A stretch of 64,000 nucleotides of DNA from Daucus carota subsp. sativus (taxonomy: Eukaryota; Streptophyta; Magnoliopsida; Apiales; Apiaceae). The first letter of the stretch is position 1, and each line of letters opens with the position of its first letter. The translations under genes and the position numbers were made by a program. The stretch spans positions 365,135 through 429,134 of the forward strand of contig NC_030385.2 in NCBI RefSeq assembly GCF_001625215.2. The letters run 5' to 3'. Shown piece after piece: positions 31,244 to 41,518 of this stretch. The notes beneath the pieces were generated by a model that saw nothing but the letters and a program-made list of their open reading frames with translations, ran no database searches and was not told where the DNA came from.

Positions 31244-33814
31244 ATGGTCCGGATCCCTAGGCCGCCAAGGAGAGAAATCGTTGCTTACTCAGCTGTACCC
31301 GGGGAATTCTCTAGTGACACCGAGTGCGACGAGGTTCAAACCCTTGCTTTCCGCGCCCGGGTAAAGATGGCTGAAAGAGAAGTTTCTTCCTCGGGAGTGG
31401 TGTCCGAGTTCCAAAAAGTGACAAAGACGATCGGGAAGCAGGTTATTATGTCCCCGGAAGGTATCTGGTGTGACTCTAAGTCTTACTTTGTCACCAAGGC
31501 TCCCCTGGTCGAGGAGAAGGGGTTTTACACCAATATGTCCGGATTCTACAGGCGTAAGCACCCAAACGGGATGTTGGGACCTTACAGTAAGGAGGAGTTT
31601 GATGAAAAGTTCCGGGAGCTGATTGGGATCCGGGCTCCGTTCCCGCTGAAGAGCCATATCAGGGAAATGTCTCCGGACGCGGCCGATCGAATGATCCGGG
31701 CCGCTTTCCAATTGCCTCCGGAAGTCGAGTGGAGGTGGCCTGTGCCCGGGGAAATGATTTACCACCGGCCTGCAGATGGTTTCGTCCCGGTGTGGATGGA
31801 ACATCTTCGATCCGGGTGGAATCCCCGATGGCATATTTTCTTCAAGCACCTGTGTAAGTATGAGTGGAAGGTGTCCCCGATGCAGTTGACGCCGAACGCG
31901 GTCAAGTGGATGACCTGGTTCCTATGGGCGTGCAACAAGATGAACTATTACCCCACTTTGAGGTTGTTTCGCATGTTGTTCCAGTTCAAGAAGTCCGGGG
32001 TAAAGCCCCTGTATGAGCTACGCTTTCGTTCGAAGGAGTGTGGTCTGGGCACTGGGTTTGTGAGCCCGGTTATGCACCAGAGTTCGCTGAAGGGATGGAA
32101 CGGAGAAGTCCTTATGCTGAAGGGTCTGGACTTGGCCTTCATGCCTTACATGGAGACGGACGACAAGAGGGTGAAGACGGATTCTGGAGCGCCCGGAGCA
32201 GCTGGAGAGTTCCGGACTCAGTTGGTTGAGTTCTGCACTTGTCTCGGGTTTCAGTTGACCCGGGATACGTTTATGCAACACAACCAATTGCACGAGGGTG
32301 GCTGTGAGTTGCATTTTTTCCTTAGCTTTTTGTTGCTACTTTTGTAATATCTCGTCCGGGTCCTCTTGTTTGTCAACTGCATATTAATGTCTTGTCCGGG
32401 TCCTTTTATCTGCAATCTGTATGTTGCCATCCTGTCCGGGTCTTTTTGCTTGGAGCATATTCCTTAGAATGATTTATTGTAGTATTTCTTTGTATTAACC
32501 CGAGTTCTCTTGATTCTTGACAGGTCTTCCCTACTTTGACCCGGATCTTTGGAGGGCCATGTCTGCGAACGATTCTTTTGCTGCTGCTCTGCGAAATTTG
32601 GGAGGAGTTCATACCCTGCCAAAGCCACAGCCGAAGGATAAGTCGGCAAAGAAGAAAAGGGGCGCCAAGAGGGGGGAATCCGGGTCTTCCCGCCAGGAGA
32701 CAGATGGGACCGGGCATTCAAGTGCTACTCCGGACCCGGAGGTCCCAGTTGAAGATCAGGAGCTGGGAGTTGATGCTGTGGAGGTGGAGAGCCCGGTCCA
32801 CGAGCCGAAGAAAAAGAAGAAGAAGACCGATTCTTCCCAGAAACAAGTGATTGATATGACGGGGGAGGATCCGGGAAAGTCTGCGATGGAAGTGGTGGAT
32901 CTGGGGATCGAACTCGAGGGTGGTTCCCGCCAAGCGCCCAGGTTTGGAAAATATCCGGTCAAGAAAGTGATTGGATTAATGTCTGAGCTCCCCTCTGACC
33001 AGGATTGGGAGATGATGGAAGATCAGGGTTTGGTCGAGAATTTTAAGGAGATCGGGGACCTGTGGGGTCAGGTAATTCTCCTACCCGGGTTCAATTTTCT
33101 TTTGTACTTTGCTTCGTTTTCCTTGTTTTTTATAATTCTGGTTTTTCTGACCCGGGTCTGATGTTTCTCTGTTAGCTCGGTGGTCGCTTGGCCGGGTTCA
33201 ACACCCATGCTTTGGCTAACTTGAAGAAGGAGAGAGATTTCTCTATCGCTAATCATGCCAAAGCAGTGAAGTTGGAGAAGGATCTTGATGTAGAGAGGTC
33301 AGCCCGGGAAGCGTTGGAATCGAGTTTGGCTACCAGAGTCAAGGAGGCTGAAGTTCGTAAGGAAGCTGAGCTCGGGCAGAGAGTCAAAGATGCTGAGGCC
33401 CGGGCTGAGGGCGCGGAGAAGAAGGTTACCGGGTTGGAGCAGGAGGTGGCTGGCTTGAAGCAGGAGTTGGAGACCCGGAAAGCGCCTGCGGAGGTCATCG
33501 CCGACTTTCAAAAGTCGAAGGTTTATGAGGATGCCCTGGCCAAGGCCGCAGCTGCTGAAGTCATGCGCTGCTGGACTGTGGCTGAGAAGCATATCAAAAC
33601 TGACCTGGGTGCTAATGCTCAAAGCTTCATTGACTTATACATTGCTGTGAAGAACAGAATCAATGCAGGTGGGGCGGAGCCCGAGCCTTATGCTGTCCCG
33701 GGTCAGGATGTGGACTCGGATTCTTCGACTGAATCCGAACCGGTGGATGAAGAGATTCCTGTTCAAGATCCTCTTGCCGATGATCATCTCGTCCAAGACT
33801 CTCCTCCTGCTTAG
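31244..33814 (+). CDS. Antisense accessory gene of the Tat element (putative gypsy-type transposon protein)
   Basis: Three coding exons on the strand opposite gag-pol, 31244-32303, 32524-33071 and 33176-33814, splice in frame to 748 residues. The N-terminal half has a tryptophan-rich domain (WRWPVPGEMIYH, WNPRWHIFFKHLCKYEW, QLTPNAVKWMTWFLWACNK) like the family named putative gypsy-type transposon protein (PF04195-like, from memory). The middle is charged with a lysine-rich patch (EPKKKKKKTDSSQK) that could be a nuclear signal. The C-terminal half is a long coiled coil (ERSAREALESSLATRVKEAE to VAGLKQELETRK) with an acidic tail. Upstream are a TATA box and a leader intron. Antisense frames in this position are known in Retand/Grande-type elements; their role is unknown. 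The open, well-spliced frame implies selection. The first exon could also be read through at its donor, giving a shorter protein. Confidence 0.8.
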
Positions 33815-34014
33815 ATTGATTTTTGCCTTTGCTTTTGAAAGACAATGTTTTTGTAATATCAAGTATATTTGTGTATCAGGATTGATTATTTGACCGGGTC
33901 TGTGTGTACCCGGGTACTATGGATGCTTACTTCGCTGCTTTTGATCAACTATTTGTTTGTCAACAATAGACTTGTGAATGCTTCGTTGCTTGCTTTATAT
34001 ACTTATCGTCCGGA

Positions 34015-34545
34015 TCGGTTGCTTAAATAGTTTTGTAGTTAGAAATTTTTTCGAAGCAAATGAAATAGGTGGACCCGGGTAACATCTACCCGGGTTGGTT
34101 GCTTACATAGTTTTGTACTTAGAAAATTTTTCCAAGTAAACGAAGTGGATGGACCCGGGCAATTCTTACCCGGGTTGATTGCTTTATTTGTGTTTGCATT
34201 TAGAAATTTTTTCTAAGTAAATAAAATGGATGGACCCGGGCAGTTCTTACCCGGGTTGATTGCTTTATTTGTGTTTGCACTTAGAAATTTTTTCTAAGTA
34301 AATAATATGGACCCGGGTTGATTGCTTTAACATGTTTGCACTTAGAAATTTTTTCTAAGTAAATAATAGTGGATGGACTCGGGTAACTTCTACCCGGGTT
34401 GTATGCTTTCATTTGCTTTTTATACTTAGAAATTTTTCCAAGTTGAATGATTGCATGGATGGACCCGGGTAGATCCTTCCCGGGTTGGTTGTTGATATTG
34501 CTTGGTTGCCTTAGAAATTTTCTAAGTAAATAATAACATAGATTC
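34015..34545. repeat. About 80-bp tandem repeats with two palindromes per unit
   Basis: Six to seven units, each starting near TTGCTTTATTTG, each holding a palindrome of the type CTTAGAAATTTTTTCTAAG and a pair of ACCCGGG(T/C) sites. One unit (34260-34321) is shortened. The array lies exactly between the 3' ends of the antisense gene (33814) and gag-pol (34667), so both transcripts end in or face it. It may act as terminator or hairpin-rich 3' UTR for both. Confidence 0.85.
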
Positions 34546-34666
34546 ATCGGCAGCAAAAGACTTCATTGATATTAAAACTATTACACAGCTTTAGAACGAT
34601 CAAAATACATGATTGCTTTTAGGGATATGTAGCTGTCTTCTAGGATCCTTGTCCTTCTTCCTCATT

Positions 34667-37600
34667 CTATTGGTAGAATTTTCTTAATCTGAGTCCGTGC
34701 CAGGTGTTAGATACTTCTGACCCGTCCATATGCTCCAGTTTGTAGGTGCCCGGCCTTAGGACTTCTTTGACTTTGTAGGGGCCTTCCCACTTAGGCATCA
34801 GCTTGCCAGTGTTGGTTGGATCAGAGGCTTCGGTGTCTCGTAGAACCAGGTCTCCTGCTTGAAAATTTCTAACCCGGGATTTTTTGCTGAAGTGATCCCG
34901 GGTCTTCTCTTTGTATTTTTCCATTCTTGCAATTGCCTGATCTCGGACCTCATCTACCAAGTCTAAGTTGACTCGGAGTCCTTCTTCATTCGCAATTTCA
35001 TCAAAGTTGATTGCTCTGTGGGAGGGTGACCCGACTTCAATTGGGAGCATTGCCTCCGTTCCATAGGCCAACTTGAAGGGGGTTTCTCCGGTGCTTGTCC
35101 GGGGACTGGTTCGATATGACCAGAGAACATGTGGCAATTCTTCTGGCCATTTGCTTTTGCTTTCTTCCAACCTCTTCTCAATTCCTCTCAAGAGGATCCG
35201 GTTAGTAACTTCTACCTGGCCATTCCCTTGAGGGTAGGCGACTGAAGACTTCTTGTGTTTGATGCCTCTTTCAGCCAGGTAGCTTTCGAAATCTGACCCT
35301 ATGAACTGGGGTCCATTGTCTGATACCAGGACTCTTGGTAGCCCGAATCTCATTAGGATGTTATCCATGAACCGGATGACATCTTGTTGATTGATTGTTC
35401 TCATTGCCTTGGCCTCGACCCACTTGGTCATATAATCAATGGAGACAAGCAGGTATCTGAGGTCTCCTTTAGCCCGGGGAAAAGGTCCCATGATGTCTAT
35501 CCCCCATACAGCAAACGGGATTGGGGATAAAACTGAAGAAGGTAGGACAGGGCTTACCCGGGGCACATTGCTGAACAGTTGACAGTTCTTGCATCTTTTC
35601 ACAAATTCCATTGCATCCTGGTGGATAGTCGGCCAGTAGTACCCCTGTCTGATGATTTTGTATGCCAAGCTTTTGGCTGACATGTGGTCTCCACATATTC
35701 CTTCGTGGACTTCTCTTAAACAATACTCGGACTCTTCTGGACCGATACATTTCAGGATCGGGGCTGAGTAAGTTCGTCGGAATAGGATCCCGCCTTCAAC
35801 AAAAAACTTGGCTGCCTTAGCCTTCAGCCGTTGCGCTTTCCCCTTGTCTTCGGGTAACTCTCCCTTCTCTATGTAGTTGATCAGGGGAGTCATCCAGGTA
35901 GGGTCGTTGCTGATCTCGAAAACTTCCTCATGTTCTATTGTTGGCTTGTGCAATTCTTCGAAATAGACTGAGCTATCTAGGTCCGCTGAATTTTGGACTA
36001 GCCTGGAGAGGTTGTCTGCTTCAGCATTCTCTTCCCTGTTGACTTGCAAGATCCTGCATCCGGGGATCAGAGTAAGGTAGCTTTTCACCAAGGCTTGATA
36101 CTTGGTCAGGATCGGGTCTTTGGCAAGGTATTCTCCATTGGTCTGCCTGACCACGATCTGGGAATCACTGTAGATGGTGAGATTTCGGATAGACAGGGTC
36201 CGGACTAACTTTAACCCTGCTAGAAGGGCTTCGTATTCCGCTTGGTTGTTGGTTGCTGCGAAACCGAAGGAGATTGCTGTTTTGATGGTGAACCCATCCG
36301 GGCTCTTCAGGATTAGCCCGGCTCCTGACCTTTCGGTTGTTGAGGAGCCGTCGACATGTAGTATCCAGGTCTCCGGGTTGAGTTTTCCCGGGGCTTCCGG
36401 GTCAGTTTCCATGGAGGTTGTCTGGTTCTCTGGAAAGTTGCATTCCACTACGAAGTCTGCTAGGACCTGGGCTTTGACTGCTGTTCGGGGTAGGAATGTT
36501 AGGCTGAACTGGCTAAGTTCGATTGCCCAATTCACTAGTCTCCCGGAGATGTCAGGCTTGTGAATGATTTTCCTTAGAGGTTGGTCTGTGACGATCCTGA
36601 TCTCTCTTCCCTGAAAGTAGTGTCTGAGTTTCCTGGAGGCGGTGATCAGCGCGAAAGCAAATTTTTCTAAGTTGGGGTATCTGGTCTCTGCATCTTTGAG
36701 GACCTGGCTGACATAGTAGACAGGCTTCTGCTGCCCGGCTTCTTCCCTGATCAGGGCTGCCCCAACGGCCAAAGGTCCGGCTGACAGGTATAGATAGAGA
36801 GGTTCTCCGGGTAGGGCTTTTGTCAGGATCGGGGGTTTGGACAAGTATGCTTTTATTTCGTCAAGAGCTCTTTGGCAATCCGGGCTCCATTCTACCAACT
36901 TCTGGTTTTTCGCCCCTTTTAACAACTCAAAGAACGGTAGACATCTTTCAGCGAGTTTGGAGACAAACCTTCGGAGTGCTGCTAAGGACCCTGCTAGCTT
37001 TTGGACTTCTCTCTGAGTCCAAGGTGGTTGCATCTCTTGTACAGCTTTGATCTTCTCCGGATTAGCCTCGATACCCCGGTTGCTTACCATGAAACCCAAA
37101 AATTTTCCAGCCTCTACCCCGAATGTGCACTTGTCTGGATTGAGCTTTAGCTTAGTTCTTCTCATGTTCTCAAAACATTCTCGGAGGTCTGAAATGTGAC
37201 CCGGGACTGATGTAGATTTGGAGATGATGTCGTCGACGTAGCATTCCAAATTTCTTCCGAGTTGGTCTTTGAAAATTTCATTCATTGCCTTCTGGTATGT
37301 AGACCCGGCGTTCCTTAACCCGAAAGGCATCAGTTTGTAGGCATATACTGCTCTGTGGGTTATGAAGGCTGTTTTGGCTATGTCTGCTGGGTTCATCTTA
37401 ACCTGGTTGTACCCGGAGAAGGCATCCATGAAGCTTAACATCAGGTGTCCTGATGTGGCATCAATAAGCTGGTCTATGCTTGGTAAAGGATAAGGGTCCT
37501 TCGGGCATGCCGCATTCAGATCTGTGTAGTCAACACACATCCTCCACTTTCCGTTTGCTTTCTTTACCATGACTACGTTAGCTAGCCACTCCGGGTATTT

Positions 37601-40459
37601 GATCTCGCAGATGATATCCGCCTTCATCAATTTGCCAACTTCCTCATCTATTGCTTTCTGCCTCTCTGGTGCGAAATTTCTTCGTTTTTGTTTAACAGGC
37701 TTCTTTTTGGGATCGACGTCGAGGCTGTGCATTGCCAATGATTCATCCAACCCGGGCATGTCGTCCGGGCTCCAGGCAAAGACATCTGCATAGCTCCGGA
37801 GTAGTTGGATGAGTTCCTCTTTAAAGACAGTATCCAAGCCTTTTCCAATTTTGATTTTTCTTGTCGGGTTGTCTTTTTCGATCAGGACCGACTCGGTCTC
37901 TACCGCGGCTTCGACCTTGGTTAGTTCTTGTGCCGAGATCATTTGCTGGATCCGGGCGTCCGTGTTCTTTTCCACAAAATCTTGAGCGGAGCTCATGGTT
38001 GCTTTTTGGTTGCTTTGTTTGGGCTCAGGGTTGGTTGCTCCCGAGTTATGACTACCCGGGTCAAGCTCGATGACCTGGACTTCACCCTTAGGGTTTGTTC
38101 TCGGGTAAGGTCGATGCTTCTTGTTGCTTTTTTGCTTTTGGAAGACTGTTGCCTTTCTTTTGTTGTCCAGGTGTGTTTCTGCCATGACCAAAGCTTGGCT
38201 GTAGCATACCCCGGCTGTTTCCGAATCTCCTTTGACTTCGCCTACCCCGAACGGAGTTGGGAATTTGAATTTCAGGTGTGTGACAGAAGTGATGGCTTCG
38301 ATTTTGTTTAGACCCGGGCGGCCAATAATCACATTGTAAGAGGAAGGAGTGTCTGTAACATAGAATTTGATCATATGGACGACCTGGGTTGGTGCTGTTC
38401 CAAAACGAACCGGGAGGTAAAGGGTGCCTAGGACCGGGACAATGCTGTTCCCGAATCCGTATAAGGGGTCCTCCCTGTAGTCGTTCATCCGGATGTTCCC
38501 TAGTTGCATTCGGTCCATGGTATGCTTGAACAAGATGTTTGCTGAAGAGCCGTTGTCAACTAGGATCCGTCTGACCTCATTCTCGGCTATATCCAAGGTT
38601 ACCACCAGGGCTTGATTGTGACCCCGGGTGACACCCTCGAAATCCTTGCTGCTGAAGGAGATGACTTGTTCGGGGAAGGCTTGGATGGACATGATTTCTT
38701 GACAGGAGTCCGGGCTGGGAGGAGGGGAACAGGATCCGCCCAGTACTACGTTGACAATGTTCTTTTGTTTCCCCGAACCATCTCCCTTGTTTGCTGTATT
38801 CCGGGCTATATATTGCCCCATGTTTCCTTTGCTGATCTGTTCTTCAATGAAGTACTTGAGGGATATGCAATTTTCAGTTTTATGACCATGGGTACCATGG
38901 TAATCACAGTGCCTGTTGGTAGGTCTGCTTTCAGGAGGAGTTTGCATGGGTTTTGGTGGGTAGTAGAAGGGTTTGTCTCTGATTTCTTTGAGTATATCCT
39001 CTCGGGGTCTGTTTAGAGGGGTCCATTCGGGCTCTGGTTTTGGTTCCCTGGTTGCTCTGTTTGGACCGGGGTCACTCCTGGACCCGGATCCCTGTTGGCT
39101 GGTTCTCTTAGAACCTGATTGCTGGATGAAGTTTGTTTGTCTGTCTGGTTTAAATTTCTTATCCTGGTGATATTCTTTCCTGGGTCTATCTTCGATTTGT
39201 TTTCCTTTTGAACTGCCCTGCCGGGTCATCCTCATTGCTTGGAGCACATCGGTTTCCTTGATGAATTTTGCGGCCATGGCATAGGCAGCTGCCAGGCTCT
39301 GGGGCTCCTTGTTGATCAACTCGACCACATATCTCTCATTTTGTTCTGGGTCCAAGTTCCTTCGGAATATGCTCAGAGCCTCACGCTCGTCCAGGTTGGA
39401 GATTTTATTGATTGCTTCCTGGAAACGTTTCATGTAATCTGAGAGTGCCTCATTGTCATACTGGCGAACCGTTTCCAGGTGACACATATGGAGTTCATGT
39501 GTCCTGTTTGCTCGGAACCTTCTGAGGAAGGCTTCCCTGAAGTCTTTCCAGGACCCGATGCTCCGGGATGGGATCCGGCTGAACCATCTTTGGGCCCCTC
39601 CCTTGAATGTGGATGCGAAGAAGCGGCATTTGGTCAGGTCATTGTAGTAGTAGATCAGGGCTATCTGTTCAAAATAGTGTAGATGTTCTTCCGGGTCTCC
39701 CAGTCCATTGAAAGATTCAAAGTTGTAGTGCTTCATACCCTTTTGTCGGGGTATGGATTCCAAGGAGTGGCTGAAGGGAGTCAGGGTTCCCCCAATTTCA
39801 AGCCCGGAATCATTTCCGATTTTCCGGTTGAGCTCATTGATCATGTCTCTGAGGTTGGTTTGCCCCGGTCTCTCATCCTCGTCATCAGAGATGAGTTCGG
39901 GTGTTGCTTCCTTCCGGTATCGCTTGGACCGGGATCCCTTTATCAATTTCTCTTCTTCGAGTTGCATCCGGATGGCAATTTTTTGTTCAAGTTTTTCCTC
40001 TTCCTCTTTTCGGATCTGTTCTTTTCTTTCAGCTAAGATTCTTAGCCGGGTTTCCTCACTATCTTTCTGTTTCTTTTTCTTGGCTTTGTCTCCGATCCGG
40101 TCGAAGACGGAACCCCGGGATTGACGGCTGTTCCCGGAGTCCTCGGATTCACCGATGTCCTCAAGTCTACGGTTGCTTTCCCGGCGATCATGGTACTGCC
40201 GGATGGCTTCGGCCAACTCTACATTGGTGAGTTGGGATAGGTGGAGGGTGGTGACCGGGACATCGGTGTACTTGTACTGGTTTGCTTCGATCGTGACCCG
40301 GGCATCATTGGGGTTGATGGTTTGGTTCTCCTCCGGGTTCACATGGGTGAAAAGGGGTCCTGAGGCATGATCCTGGTTCGGGTTATCCTGGTCTGTCTGA
40401 GGGTTATCCGGGTTCTGGGGAAGACCCAGGTGGGAGCGTGTCCTTTTTGTCATGGTCAC
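34667..40459 (-). CDS. Gag-Pol polyprotein of the Tat element
   Basis: One uninterrupted frame of 1,930 codons. Rough order: coiled, charged N-terminus; Gag domain near 250-380 (GGAQRWFSRI, FREAFLRRF); a CHC-type knuckle near 520 (CDYHGTHGHKTENC); aspartic protease near 634 (VDNGSSANILF); reverse transcriptase to about 1100 with YVDD near 1076; first RNase H near 1180-1320 (TDQPLRKIIHKPD); a second, archaeal-type RNase H from about 1368 (HVDGSSTTERSGAGLIL, NNQAEYEALL, YSDSQIVV); integrase with an HHCC finger near 1585 and DDE motifs (DIMGPFP near 1653, SDNGPQF near 1711). The dual RNase H is the Tat hallmark. No frameshift between gag and pol is needed. All catalytic motifs look intact. Confidence 0.96.
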   Translation of the reverse strand: MTMTKRTRSHLGLPQNPDNPQTDQDNPNQDHASGPLFTHVNPEENQTINPNDARVTIEANQYKYTDVPVTTLHLSQLTNVELAEAIRQYHDRRESNRRLEDIGESEDSGNSRQSRGSVFDRIGDKAKKKKQKDSEETRLRILAERKEQIRKEEEEKLEQKIAIRMQLEEEKLIKGSRSKRYRKEATPELISDDEDERPGQTNLRDMINELNRKIGNDSGLEIGGTLTPFSHSLESIPRQKGMKHYNFESFNGLGDPEEHLHYFEQIALIYYYNDLTKCRFFASTFKGGAQRWFSRIPSRSIGSWKDFREAFLRRFRANRTHELHMCHLETVRQYDNEALSDYMKRFQEAINKISNLDEREALSIFRRNLDPEQNERYVVELINKEPQSLAAAYAMAAKFIKETDVLQAMRMTRQGSSKGKQIEDRPRKEYHQDKKFKPDRQTNFIQQSGSKRTSQQGSGSRSDPGPNRATREPKPEPEWTPLNRPREDILKEIRDKPFYYPPKPMQTPPESRPTNRHCDYHGTHGHKTENCISLKYFIEEQISKGNMGQYIARNTANKGDGSGKQKNIVNVVLGGSCSPPPSPDSCQEIMSIQAFPEQVISFSSKDFEGVTRGHNQALVVTLDIAENEVRRILVDNGSSANILFKHTMDRMQLGNIRMNDYREDPLYGFGNSIVPVLGTLYLPVRFGTAPTQVVHMIKFYVTDTPSSYNVIIGRPGLNKIEAITSVTHLKFKFPTPFGVGEVKGDSETAGVCYSQALVMAETHLDNKRKATVFQKQKSNKKHRPYPRTNPKGEVQVIELDPGSHNSGATNPEPKQSNQKATMSSAQDFVEKNTDARIQQMISAQELTKVEAAVETESVLIEKDNPTRKIKIGKGLDTVFKEELIQLLRSYADVFAWSPDDMPGLDESLAMHSLDVDPKKKPVKQKRRNFAPERQKAIDEEVGKLMKADIICEIKYPEWLANVVMVKKANGKWRMCVDYTDLNAACPKDPYPLPSIDQLIDATSGHLMLSFMDAFSGYNQVKMNPADIAKTAFITHRAVYAYKLMPFGLRNAGSTYQKAMNEIFKDQLGRNLECYVDDIISKSTSVPGHISDLRECFENMRRTKLKLNPDKCTFGVEAGKFLGFMVSNRGIEANPEKIKAVQEMQPPWTQREVQKLAGSLAALRRFVSKLAERCLPFFELLKGAKNQKLVEWSPDCQRALDEIKAYLSKPPILTKALPGEPLYLYLSAGPLAVGAALIREEAGQQKPVYYVSQVLKDAETRYPNLEKFAFALITASRKLRHYFQGREIRIVTDQPLRKIIHKPDISGRLVNWAIELSQFSLTFLPRTAVKAQVLADFVVECNFPENQTTSMETDPEAPGKLNPETWILHVDGSSTTERSGAGLILKSPDGFTIKTAISFGFAATNNQAEYEALLAGLKLVRTLSIRNLTIYSDSQIVVRQTNGEYLAKDPILTKYQALVKSYLTLIPGCRILQVNREENAEADNLSRLVQNSADLDSSVYFEELHKPTIEHEEVFEISNDPTWMTPLINYIEKGELPEDKGKAQRLKAKAAKFFVEGGILFRRTYSAPILKCIGPEESEYCLREVHEGICGDHMSAKSLAYKIIRQGYYWPTIHQDAMEFVKRCKNCQLFSNVPRVSPVLPSSVLSPIPFAVWGIDIMGPFPRAKGDLRYLLVSIDYMTKWVEAKAMRTINQQDVIRFMDNILMRFGLPRVLVSDNGPQFIGSDFESYLAERGIKHKKSSVAYPQGNGQVEVTNRILLRGIEKRLEESKSKWPEELPHVLWSYRTSPRTSTGETPFKLAYGTEAMLPIEVGSPSHRAINFDEIANEEGLRVNLDLVDEVRDQAIARMEKYKEKTRDHFSKKSRVRNFQAGDLVLRDTEASDPTNTGKLMPKWEGPYKVKEVLRPGTYKLEHMDGSEVSNTWHGLRLRKFYQ

Positions 40460-40846
40460 AAGAACTTACACAGGGTGTATGGTTGCTGTTTTGGTGGTCG
40501 TGCCCACAAATGGTATAGATAGTGACAGGATGACAAAAATAGTGTGCACAAGTAGTCAACTTACTATTTTCAGAGATACCACAAATAGTTAAGTGACAAA
40601 ATGTGTGCAGGTGTGTGACAAAAGATTTTATGTGCTACAGACAAGATTAGGGTTTTGCTCAGACAGGGTTTGCTAACATGCTCATATCAAGAAAAACCAT
40701 GGCTGAGGGTTCTGAGAAGCTGGGTGTTTGGTGAGAGCTTACTGGTGTTATTTGGACCCCCGTTTCGGGGGTTTGTTGAAGAAGATGAGTCCAGTGGCAC
40801 CGTGACCACAGGACAGAGGACACCTTCCCCTCCTTCTAGCGCCAAA
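40460..40846 (-). other. Leader and primer-binding site of the Tat element
   Basis: Between the 5' LTR and gag. Directly next to the LTR the minus strand reads TTTGGCGCTAGAAGGAGGGG, beginning with TGG (complement of a tRNA CCA end) and so the probable primer-binding site (about 40827-40844). I do not assign the tRNA. The remaining leader has ACAAAT/ATAGT-type short repeats and no frame. Confidence 0.75.
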
Positions 40847-41518
40847 TGATAACGCCGATCTCCGATCCCGGTCCTTCCTCCGCCGTGACTGGTGGCTCCG
40901 TGGTGTAGCTGCTGGATGGGAGCCTACAAAACAACGCCGGCGGGGGGGTTTGGCCCCAAAGCGCCTCCGGCGTGAGAGTAAGCGTAGGTTTTGGAAGGGT
41001 AAAGATACGAGAAAGTGTTATCTATGTGTGGTGGGTGAAGGTGTATGTGTGGTGGTTGCTGGTGGCTGAGAGTGTTTGAGTATATGCTGAGTGTAAGTGT
41101 GTGTATGAATGAGTGTGTAGAGAGAGTTCAGTTAACCCCTAAACTCTTGATCCTTGGTCTATTTATAGGCCAAGGATTAGGGTTTAAGGGTGAGTACCTG
41201 GATCCTGGTCCTACACGTGTAGGGGTTTGATCCCCAACACGTGTCCAGGTGTCAGCGTAGGAGTAGTATTTTGGAATGTTCCCTGGCTTGTCTCTATCGC
41301 CAGTAGTTGACCGTTGCATTTGTCTTTATTGTGTCAGTCCGTGCCTCGTGCAGCAAGTGTCGGCTGGTACAAGTTTGGACCCCGGTCGAGGGACATGTTT
41401 AGGAGGTACCCGGGTCCAATTCCTGTCCCGGGTGACGTAGGCCTGAGATGCCATACTCCCAGAGGATCATGGCTTTCAAGAGGGTCCGGGTGACGTAGAC
41501 CCGGGTTATACCATATCA
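40847..41518 (-). repeat. 5' LTR of the Tat element (right copy)
   Basis: 672 bp, identical to the left copy. Contains the TATA box at 41159-41168 (CTATAAATAG on the minus strand). It is followed by the CACGC duplication. Confidence 0.96.

Larger units (their letters stand above)
28997..41518 (-). mobile_element. Complete Ty3/Gypsy LTR retrotransposon, Tat-type, 12.5 kb
   Basis: Both ends are 672-bp LTRs (TG...CA) that I find identical base for base, flanked by a perfect 5-bp duplication CACGC (28992-28996 and 41519-41523). Internal order in element orientation (right to left): 5' LTR, primer-binding site, leader, single gag-pol frame, tandem repeats, a gene on the opposite strand, polypurine tract, 3' LTR. 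A second RNase H after the first, and a long 3' region with an antisense gene, place it in the Tat clade (Retand/Ogre/Grande relatives). Identical LTRs and an uninterrupted polyprotein imply a very recent insertion that may still be able to move. It lies 673 bp upstream of the DRM/ARP gene. Confidence 0.97.

Noticed and set aside
31289-31849. 186-codon minus-strand frame inside the Tat element
   Set aside because: Shadow of exon 2 of the antisense gene; low-complexity Pro/Arg composition.
36174-40370. Long plus-strand open frames opposite gag-pol
   Set aside because: They follow the codon bias of the intact minus-strand polyprotein and have no splice structure, promoter or recognisable domain, unlike the antisense gene at 31-34 kb.
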